From contig JAATGE010000028.1 of NCBI GenBank assembly GCA_015654825.1, positions 1 to 6,827 on the forward strand: a DNA stretch of 6,827 nucleotides, read 5' to 3'. Position 1 is the first letter of the stretch, and every line of letters starts with the position of its first letter. Of this stretch, positions 1 through 4,511 are shown piece by piece. Source of the stretch: Rhodospirillales bacterium (lineage in GTDB: Bacteria > Pseudomonadota > Alphaproteobacteria > Acetobacterales > Acetobacteraceae). Position numbers and translations under genes: made by a program. Under the pieces are notes generated by a model, which was not told where the DNA came from, searched no databases, and saw only the letters and a program-made list of their open reading frames with translations.

Positions 1-357
1 GATAAGCTTGGACCCCGGCACGGGTATTTCGTGGGTGACCGTGAGTTTTACGGTTTCCTCAGCAGGTTCCAGCACGAATGTCGCCTGGGAGTAGCCTTCC
101 GCGGTGAGTTCCGGGCGCAAGGCGTGGCGCCATTTCAGCACCAGGCGGTTGGGCGGATCGATGTGGAGCACTTCGCCTTCATCGGCAATGCGGCCATCCT
201 CAAAGGTGAGTTTCCAGCTCGCGCCTTCGGTCCAGGCGCAATCCTGCCAGGTTCCGAACCAGAATTGCTTGTTGAATGCGGGCGTCACCAGTGCTTCCCA
301 GAGCTTTTCCCGGGTCGTGCGGATGTAGGTGACATAAACGAATTTCGACTGGCTCAT
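1..357 (-). CDS. SRPBCC / AHSA1-type (START-like fold) protein, 3' end cut by window edge
   Basis: The 119 readable codons start at the ATG at 357-355 and run off the left edge, so the C-terminus is missing; relatives are usually about 150-160 residues. The start FVYVTYIRTTREKLWEAL, then FWFGTW, W-T-E-G-A-S-W, a G-E-V-L-H-I-D-P-P-N-R-L segment and T-V-T-H-E near the cut are typical of the AHSA1 branch of the SRPBCC superfamily, whose fold encloses a hydrophobic ligand cavity. No signal peptide is visible, so it should be cytoplasmic. Its start codon overlaps the repressor stop codon in an ATGA arrangement, implying translational coupling and one operon. ArsR plus AHSA1 pairs are a widespread arrangement (family knowledge). 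The ligand or substrate cannot be told from sequence. The family call is firm and the biochemical role is open. Confidence 0.9.
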   Translation of the reverse strand, partial: MSQSKFVYVTYIRTTREKLWEALVTPAFNKQFWFGTWQDCAWTEGASWKLTFEDGRIADEGEVLHIDPPNRLVLKWRHALRPELTAEGYSQATFVLEPAEETVKLTVTHEIPVPGSKLI

Positions 358-674
358 TGTTCGTTTCCTTCCAGGGTGCGTTTAAGGCTGCTCAGCGCGC
401 GCAGGGGTGCGCGTTCGTATTTGCCGATCCAGCGATCGGCGATGTGCTGGATGGGCACCGGGTTGAGGTAGTGGTGCTTTTCGCGCCCGGATTTTTCGGT
501 GGAGATGAGGTTCGCTTCTTCCAGGATGGCGAGGTGCTTGGTCACCGCCTGGCGCGTCATGGAATGGCCCTCACAAAGTTGGCGCAGGGTTTGGCCGTTT
601 TGGGCGTGGAGGCTGTCCAGCAGCTGGCGCCTGGCGGGGTCGGCCAAGGCTCTGAAGACGGCGTCCATGCTCAT
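354..674 (-). CDS. ArsR-family winged-helix transcriptional repressor (non-metal type)
   Basis: A 106-residue protein from the ATG at 674-672. The N-terminus MSMDAVFRALADPARRQLL (residues 1-19) is the classic first helix of ArsR regulators. The helix-turn-helix spans about residues 29-57, with the recognition helix around S38-M39-T40-R41-Q42-A43-V44-T45-K46-H47-L48. The wing is about 57-70, and the C-terminal W82-I-G-K-Y-E dimer helix is typical of members paired with SRPBCC genes. There is no Cys-x-Cys or His/Asp metal site (only one Cys, C34), so it is not an arsenic or zinc sensor. A TTG at 689 and an ATG at 668 are alternative starts; I prefer 674 because family members begin just before the M-D-x-x-F helix. 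No good Shine-Dalgarno precedes either ATG. It probably represses its own operon through the palindrome at 681-711. The inducer is unknown. Confidence 0.9.
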   Translation of the reverse strand: MSMDAVFRALADPARRQLLDSLHAQNGQTLRQLCEGHSMTRQAVTKHLAILEEANLISTEKSGREKHHYLNPVPIQHIADRWIGKYERAPLRALSSLKRTLEGNEQ

Positions 675-680
675 GGAGGC

Positions 681-711
681 TATTTGCAACCTTTTGGTTG
701 CCTATTGCAAG
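681..711. promoter_or_regulatory. Probable ArsR autoregulatory operator overlapping the promoter
   Basis: Perfect inverted repeat GCAACC (686-691), TTTT, GGTTGC (696-701). It is flanked by two TTGCAA boxes at 684-689 and 705-710, whose starts are 21 bp apart, i.e. two helical turns. On the minus strand, TTGCAA (710-705) and CAAATA (686-681), 18 bp apart, could serve as -35 and -10. A start site 6-8 bp further on would fall at or next to the repressor ATG. The palindrome then lies in the spacer, where a bound dimer would block RNA polymerase. The repeats are directly visible; binding by this ArsR protein is inferred from position. Confidence 0.6.
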
Positions 712-720
712 GGGGTAAGG

Positions 721-846
721 AAGAAGTTCTTTTCTGAAGAAAAGAACCAAAAGACTTTTGCTTGGGGTGTCGCGGTTCTCTCCGGCGGCACAAACACCTG
801 AATTTGCAAAAGTCTATTGCTTCTTTTCTTCAGAAAAGAAGACCTT
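721..846. repeat. Composite inverted repeat with two hairpin arms (dispersed-repeat copy 1)
   Basis: Two 41-bp arms, 721-761 and 806-846, are reverse complements at 36 of 41 positions and are separated by 44 bp. Each arm contains its own hairpin: 726-747 and 820-841 both have perfect 10-bp stems with 2-nt loops. The inner arm ends GACTTTTGC (753-761) and GCAAAAGTC (806-814) pair perfectly. The closing pair of the hairpin is G-C in one arm and C-G in the other, a compensated change. A second, diverged copy lies at 4276-4352. The design resembles a REP/BIME or small non-autonomous element. It lies between the divergent arsR and NTF2-like genes and could also limit read-through. I recall similar A/T-rich hairpins in Acetobacteraceae, without having checked. 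Confidence 0.8.
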
Positions 847-929
847 GTTTTCCTTTGGTTGACCCAGGCGGCAACGGCAGCGCAGCATTCGGCTGCTCCG
901 GGGTTGGCCGGCGTTACGGGGGATTCGCG

Positions 930-1403
930 ATGAAATCAGTGGGCTTAATGCTGCTTGTGGCGATTTTTGTGGCACCGGCCGCGTGGGCGGCGGTACCTGG
1001 CGCGGTGACGGACCCGATCCACCAGTTTATTGATGGATTCAACACGGGGGATACGAAATCGGCTTACGCGGCATATGCCGGCGGGGAGATTTCGATCATT
1101 GACGAATTTCCGCCGCACCGGTGGATGGGGGCGAAGGCGGCGCAGCTTTGGGCCGCGGATTACGACAAGCATGCGAAGGAAGCCGGGGTTTCCGATGGGC
1201 ATGTGGGATACGGCGCGCCGGCGCGGACTGAGATCGAGGGCGACGTAGCCTACGTAATTGTACCCACGCTGTACACGTATAAAGCACATGGCAAGGCGAC
1301 GGCGGAGGAGGGACAAATGACGTTCGCGCTTACGGCAGGCACCGGAGGATGGAAGATCAAGAGTTGGACTTGGACAGGAGTTGAGCCGCACCCAGCGAGG
1401 TAG
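930..1403 (+). CDS. Exported NTF2-like (SnoaL / DUF4440-type) small protein
   Basis: A 157-residue protein from the ATG at 930, chosen because MKSVGLMLLVAIFVAPAAWA is a clean Sec signal peptide (Lys, hydrophobic core, A-W-A cleavage near residue 20). The purine-rich GGGGGA at 918-923 can serve as ribosome binding site. The mature part has the layout of an NTF2-like cone fold. Helix IHQFIDGFNTGDTKSAYAAY (30-49) is followed by the strand GEISIIDEFPPHRWMG, a second helical stretch (68-85), and strands ending in GWKIKSWTWTG (140-150). This superfamily includes enzymes, isomerases and ligand binders; I see no motif that fixes a reaction. It is probably periplasmic or secreted. It is followed after 185 bp by the S53 gene, which seems to have its own promoter, so co-transcription is uncertain. 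The fold is likely and the function unknown. Confidence 0.8.
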   Translation: MKSVGLMLLVAIFVAPAAWAAVPGAVTDPIHQFIDGFNTGDTKSAYAAYAGGEISIIDEFPPHRWMGAKAAQLWAADYDKHAKEAGVSDGHVGYGAPARTEIEGDVAYVIVPTLYTYKAHGKATAEEGQMTFALTAGTGGWKIKSWTWTGVEPHPAR

Positions 1404-1432
1404 GCGAGACAATCCGGGGCGGCAGATTTTTT

Positions 1433-1461
1433 TTGACCAAATTCTCGGAAATTTATTCTAC
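1433..1461 (+). promoter_or_regulatory. Candidate sigma-70 promoter for the S53 peptidase gene
   Basis: TTGACC at 1433-1438 is a good -35 match, inside a locally A/T-rich stretch unlike the surrounding GC-rich DNA. The -10 is less clear: TTCTAC (1456-1461) at 17-bp spacing or TATTCT (1454-1459) at 15 bp. The start site would lie near 1468, giving a leader of about 120 nt that contains the two stem-loops at 1483-1507 and 1531-1558. A run of eight T residues (1427-1434) immediately upstream could end transcription of the preceding gene, but no convincing stem precedes it. Confidence 0.35.
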
Positions 1462-1482
1462 ATTTTTGGAAAATCGTCGCAC

Positions 1483-1507
1483 CCCGCGAAAAATTGATGC
1501 GCGCGGG
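1483..1507 (+). promoter_or_regulatory. Stem-loop in peptidase leader, followed by short T run
   Basis: CCCGCG (1483-1488) pairs with CGCGGG (1502-1507) across a 13-nt loop and is followed by TTTTC. The stem is only 6 bp and the T run is short, so it is a weak terminator or attenuator candidate. It sits in the presumed 5' leader of the S53 gene. Confidence 0.3.
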
Positions 1508-1530
1508 TTTTCTGTATGCGATGTTTGCCC

Positions 1531-1558
1531 TTGCCGCGCCATTTCGATGGCGCGGCAA
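1531..1558 (+). promoter_or_regulatory. Strong 12-bp leader hairpin with TTCG loop
   Basis: TTGCCGCGCCAT (1531-1542) and ATGGCGCGGCAA (1547-1558) form a perfect 12-bp stem closed by a TTCG tetraloop. It ends 30 nt upstream of the preferred GTG start at 1589, with a candidate AGGA ribosome binding site at 1575-1578 between. An in-frame ATG (1547) is buried in its right arm. No T tract follows, so a role as terminator is unlikely. mRNA stabilisation or control of translation is possible but inferred only from position. Confidence 0.6.
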
Positions 1559-1588
1559 AGTTGCAGGGCAGAACAGGACATATCGAAC

Positions 1589-2875
1589 GTGCACCATTCC
1601 TACAAAATTTCGCTGGCTGTGACTGCATGCCTGATTGCCGTCAGTTTTTGGTCAGGTGGCGCCGTGGCCGCACCGGATTTGCGCGCCCAAACACGTGCCG
1701 TTCCAGGCGGAATTTTGATAACGCCGGGTTCGAGCATTCCGATGCCTGCCGATGCCAGTTTGCGGGCGCACACGAATATTGTTCTCTTTCGCCCTGCCCG
1801 CCAGAAAACCGCGTTGAACCCGGGGCCCTACGGTGATTTTGGAAATCCGATGTCCATGGCATGCGTGTATGGATTGGTGCCGGTGGTGCCAGGCTGCAAC
1901 CCGGAAACGTTGACACAGGATGCCACTGGCGGCAGCAAGGTAATCATTCTGGTCGACGCATTCGACTATCCCGAGGCACGCAAGGACCTCGCCGAATATA
2001 GCCGGCATTTCGGCCTCCCCGCCATCACCGGGGACAATTTTCAAATCGTCTATGCCAGCGGCCAGGAACCCAACCAGGATAGCAGCGGCGGCTGGGAGGG
2101 GGAGGCGGCACTCGATCTCGACATGGCGCACGCCATGGCGCCGAACGCAAAGCTGATCCTGGTGGAAGCAGCAACGGACGCGGTGTCCGACCTGTATGCC
2201 GCCAACGTCGTCGCCGGCAAGTTGGCCGCGGCGGCCGGCGGCGGCGAGGTCTCCAATTCCTGGGGTACCGCCGAATACGTTGGCGAAACCTCTGACGAAA
2301 GCAATTTCGTCGGCACGAACGTCGTCTATCTTGCATCGACCGGCGATACGGCCGGCACGGAAGCGCCCTCGGTATTTTCGAATATCATCGCCGTCGGCGG
2401 CACCAGCATTCATCGCGGCCCAAACGCCGTCTACGTCAATCAGCAGGCATGGGCCGCGGGTGGGGGTGGCAGCAGTGCCTATGTGCCCGTCCCGTCATAT
2501 CAATCCTCCACCGGCAACATCGGCCGTCGTGTGCACAAGTTCCGTGGCGCGCCGGATCTCGCGTTCGACGCGGACCCGAATAGCGGTGTGTGGATCTACG
2601 ACTCGTATCCCTATAACGGCGCGATTTACGGTTGGCTGGTCATCGGCGGCACATCCGTCGCCTCCCCCGCAATGGCGGGTGTGCTCAACTCCGCCGGCAG
2701 CGCCGCCGCTTCCACGACCGACGAACTGGCCACGATTTACGCCGGGTATCGGAACAAGGCGTACTGGTCGGATATCAAGCTCGGCGTATGCGGCAACAAT
2801 GACGGCGCCAATGCCCTCGCCGGCTACGATTTCTGCACCGGCATCGGCGTTCCACGAGGCTACCAGGGCAAATAG
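1589..2875 (+). CDS. Secreted S53 (sedolisin-type) serine-carboxyl peptidase with intact active site
   Basis: A 428-residue protein from the GTG at 1589. That start gives a compact signal peptide (residues 1-28, K6, hydrophobic core, A-V-A-A at the end) and AGGA at 1575-1578. An in-frame ATG at 1547 (442 residues) is the alternative. S53 landmarks: VYGLVP (93-98), LVDAFDYPEARKDLAEY (121-137), E172 and D176 in G-E-A-A-L-D, oxyanion D253 in A-S-T-G-D, AVGGTS (268-273), and nucleophile S356 in GGTSVASPAMAG. The C-terminal calcium-site pattern is S-D-I (D395) and A-G-Y-D (D414). No subtilisin H-G-T-H motif exists, ruling out S8. Sedolisins are usually made with a propeptide of well over 100 residues; here only about 60 lie between signal and core. 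C92/C103 and C401/C416 may form disulfides. Likely role: extracellular or periplasmic, probably acid-active, endopeptidase. Substrate unknown. Confidence 0.9.
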   Translation: MHHSYKISLAVTACLIAVSFWSGGAVAAPDLRAQTRAVPGGILITPGSSIPMPADASLRAHTNIVLFRPARQKTALNPGPYGDFGNPMSMACVYGLVPVVPGCNPETLTQDATGGSKVIILVDAFDYPEARKDLAEYSRHFGLPAITGDNFQIVYASGQEPNQDSSGGWEGEAALDLDMAHAMAPNAKLILVEAATDAVSDLYAANVVAGKLAAAAGGGEVSNSWGTAEYVGETSDESNFVGTNVVYLASTGDTAGTEAPSVFSNIIAVGGTSIHRGPNAVYVNQQAWAAGGGGSSAYVPVPSYQSSTGNIGRRVHKFRGAPDLAFDADPNSGVWIYDSYPYNGAIYGWLVIGGTSVASPAMAGVLNSAGSAAASTTDELATIYAGYRNKAYWSDIKLGVCGNNDGANALAGYDFCTGIGVPRGYQGK

Positions 2876-2933
2876 CCCCCCGCCCCATTACGACACGCCA
2901 GCATCGCCGGCGTCCCGCCTGCCACCGCCTTGC

Positions 2934-2938
2934 AAGGA
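2934..2938 (+). promoter_or_regulatory. Ribosome binding site of the inactive S53 paralogue
   Basis: AAGGA lies 8 nt before the ATG at 2947. It is the clearest Shine-Dalgarno sequence in the window. It supports translation of the second S53 gene despite the lost catalytic residues. No promoter or terminator is evident in the 71-bp gap after the first S53 gene, so the two are probably co-transcribed. Confidence 0.65.
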
Positions 2939-2946
2939 CCAGTTCA

Positions 2947-4212
2947 ATGCGTAGGATACTGTCTATTTCCGTGGGTGGCGTCATCGGCTTGATCGCCGCG
3001 ACCGCGCTGGCAAGCCCGCCGCCGCGCGAGGTGCGCAGCATGACACCCAACGGCTTGCTGGTAACGCCTGCCTCCAGCATGGACCACAGCGATACCGGCA
3101 CGCTGCGTGCCCACACCAATCTGCGCCTGCTGTTTCCGGCCGGCGTCGTGGCGCCCGATGCCGCACCCTCCGGCACGCTGGAAACCCCGGCCTCGCTCGC
3201 CTGCCTGTATGGGCTGGTGCCGAAAACCGCGGATTGCAACCCGACCAAAGTCACCGCGGTGCCGACCGGCGGCAGCCGCGCCATCGCGGTGGTAGACGCT
3301 TTCGATGACCCGACGGCCCGGAACGATCTCGGCGTGTTCAGCCAGCAATTCGGCCTGACGCCCGTCACGACGGATAATTTCAAGGTTATCTATGCGGCCG
3401 GTACGAAGCCGGCGCCGGATCCCACCGGCGTCTGGGAAATAGATGCGTCCATGGATATCGAAATGGCACACGCGTTCGCCCCCAACGCCACCGTGATTCT
3501 GGTGGAGGCCGCCTCGGATAGCCTCGAAGACCTGACGGCGGCCGAGAAAGTCGCGGCAAAACAAGTGGAGGCCGCCGGCGGCGGCGAAGTCTCGACAAGC
3601 TGGGGTTTTTACGATTTTTCCACGGAAACCTCCTATTCGAAGGATTTCACCGGCAAGAATGTTGTCTTTCTCGCGTCTTCCGGCGACTTTCCGTCCGAAA
3701 CGTCATTTCCCGCGAATTTGCCGAATGTAATTGCCGTTGGCGGCACCGCGGTCATTCGCAAGCCGAACGGCGCGCTCGTGGAACAGATCGTCTGGCCGCA
3801 GGAAACCGCCGCCAACAGCTTCTATGTGCCGGTGCCGCGCTACCAGAAGAATGTGAAGAAGGTGCATCAGCTTGTCGGCGAATATCGCGCTGTGCCGGAT
3901 GTGGCGTTCCACGCCTTCCCCGGCGCCTGGATATACGATTCGACGCCATATAACGGTACCGAACTGGACTGGGTGGCCATCAGCAGCACAGGCATCGGCG
4001 CGCCGGCCATGGCAGGTATCCTGAACAGTGCCGGCAGCTTCGCCGCCTCCACGCTCGACGAGCTGAATAATTTCTACCACGGCTACAGCAATCACCAGAA
4101 CTGGACAGACATCACGATCTATGTCTGCGGCAACGACGGCGAATATTCTGCCCGCCACGGCTACGATCGTTGCGCCGGCGTCGGAGTGCCCCGGGGCTAC
4201 GGCGGCAAGTGA
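2947..4212 (+). CDS. Secreted S53-like pseudopeptidase, tandem paralogue lacking catalytic Ser and Glu
   Basis: A 421-residue protein with signal peptide MRRILSISVGGVIGLIAATA-LA (cleavage near residue 22-23). It aligns along its whole length with the upstream peptidase, sharing LRAHTN (53-58), ACLYGLVP (85-92), VVDAFDDP (115-122), MAHAFAPNA (173-181), VILVEAA (183-189), GGGEVSTSWG (211-220), IAVGGT (262-267), PAMAGILNSAGS and the GVGVPRGY-G-G-K end. The nucleophile motif GGTSVASP reads S-S-T-G-I-G-A-P, with G349 (codon GGC at 3991-3993) at the Ser position. The Glu position holds D166 (W-E-I-D-A-S-M-D), although the second acid D170 is kept. Oxyanion D247, presumed calcium ligands D388 and D407, and cysteines C86, C97, C394 and C409 remain. 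The intact frame suggests selection for a non-catalytic role such as a partner, chaperone, inhibitor or binding protein, but that is inference. A changed nucleophile cannot be excluded. Confidence 0.88.
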   Translation: MRRILSISVGGVIGLIAATALASPPPREVRSMTPNGLLVTPASSMDHSDTGTLRAHTNLRLLFPAGVVAPDAAPSGTLETPASLACLYGLVPKTADCNPTKVTAVPTGGSRAIAVVDAFDDPTARNDLGVFSQQFGLTPVTTDNFKVIYAAGTKPAPDPTGVWEIDASMDIEMAHAFAPNATVILVEAASDSLEDLTAAEKVAAKQVEAAGGGEVSTSWGFYDFSTETSYSKDFTGKNVVFLASSGDFPSETSFPANLPNVIAVGGTAVIRKPNGALVEQIVWPQETAANSFYVPVPRYQKNVKKVHQLVGEYRAVPDVAFHAFPGAWIYDSTPYNGTELDWVAISSTGIGAPAMAGILNSAGSFAASTLDELNNFYHGYSNHQNWTDITIYVCGNDGEYSARHGYDRCAGVGVPRGYGGK

Positions 4213-4275
4213 GGAGGCTTAGCCGGATCCAGGGAGATGGCGGGATTTTCCGATCTGGCGGAGCTTTAAACCAAT

Positions 4276-4352
4276 AAAAGTTTTTTGGCTCTTTTTTTCA
4301 AAAAAGAACACGAAAAAGAACTTCTTTTTGAAAAAAGAAGCAAAAACTTTTG
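4276..4352. repeat. Composite inverted repeat with two hairpin arms (dispersed-repeat copy 2)
   Basis: Outer arms AAAAGTTTTT (4276-4285) and AAAAACTTTT (4342-4351) pair perfectly and enclose two hairpins. One is 4290-4307 (8-bp stem, TC loop) and the other 4321-4340 (9-bp stem, GA loop). The right half, with the CTTGG that follows near 4356, aligns with the left arm of copy 1 (721-765), and the left half is a reverse-complement version. The arms are therefore in the opposite order to copy 1, with almost no central spacer. It lies between the pseudopeptidase and the regulator gene, where its hairpins might also work as a transcription barrier. The whole gap 4213-4511 holds no gene that I can support. 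Confidence 0.75.
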
Positions 4353-4456
4353 TTACTTGGTCCTTGTTCGCCGACGTCAGTTGCAGCGGGCGCTGGCGTT
4401 CCTTTGCTTCACCCGCAATCCCCGCGCTTTCATTTGCATTCGCCGCGGGGCGGTGT

Positions 4457-4479
4457 CCTTATTAAGGTGCTGTGCAGCA
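4457..4479. promoter_or_regulatory. Two adjacent small palindromes upstream of the regulator gene
   Basis: CCTTA-T-TAAGG (4457-4467) and TGCTG-TG-CAGCA (4468-4479) abut exactly, in the 55 bp before the regulator start. Each has 5-bp arms. Back-to-back palindromes in a promoter-proximal position could be protein binding sites, but arms this short occur by chance. No convincing -35/-10 pair was found here. Confidence 0.25.
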
Positions 4480-4511
4480 ATTGTCGCCACCTGAACGGGT
4501 AATGTGCTGAA

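Noticed and set aside
31..471. 146-codon plus-strand frame over the SRPBCC and ArsR genes
   Set aside because: The minus-strand genes give coherent family matches and a coupled ATGA overlap. The plus frame crosses both genes and resembles nothing known.
721..846. CRISPR array or insertion sequence at the repeats
   Set aside because: There are only two inverted arms with one spacer, no direct-repeat array, no transposase reading frame and no recognisable target duplication.
1385..1434. Terminator after the NTF2-like gene (GCCGC pairing with GCGGC, then a T run)
   Set aside because: The stem is only 5 bp with a loop of about 29 nt that includes the stop codon. The T run is real, but a stable stem is not.
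1616..1630. Possible lipobox (V-T-A-C) in the S53 signal peptide
   Set aside because: The hydrophobic core continues for several residues past the Cys and ends at a standard A-V-A-A signal-peptidase-I site. The hydrophobic stretch before the Cys is too short for a lipoprotein signal.
1652..2413. Long open frame (253 codons) on the minus strand under the first S53 gene
   Set aside because: It is antisense to a gene with clear family motifs. Its translation is Arg/Gly/His-rich without recognisable domains, as expected from a GC-rich complementary frame.
1589..2875. Assignment to subtilisin (S8) instead of S53
   Set aside because: There is no H-G-T-H motif or S8 Asp motif. The Glu/Asp pair in G-E-A-A-L-D, the oxyanion Asp and the C-terminal D-I ... 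G-Y-D calcium pattern fit S53.
2196..2954. 252-codon plus-strand frame overlapping the end of the first S53 gene
   Set aside because: Its product is Pro/Ser/Arg-rich low-complexity sequence, a shadow frame of the peptidase, with no motif.
4502..4510. Two-codon upstream frame (ATG-TGC-TGA) just before the regulator start
   Set aside because: It is too short and lacks a ribosome binding site; most likely chance.
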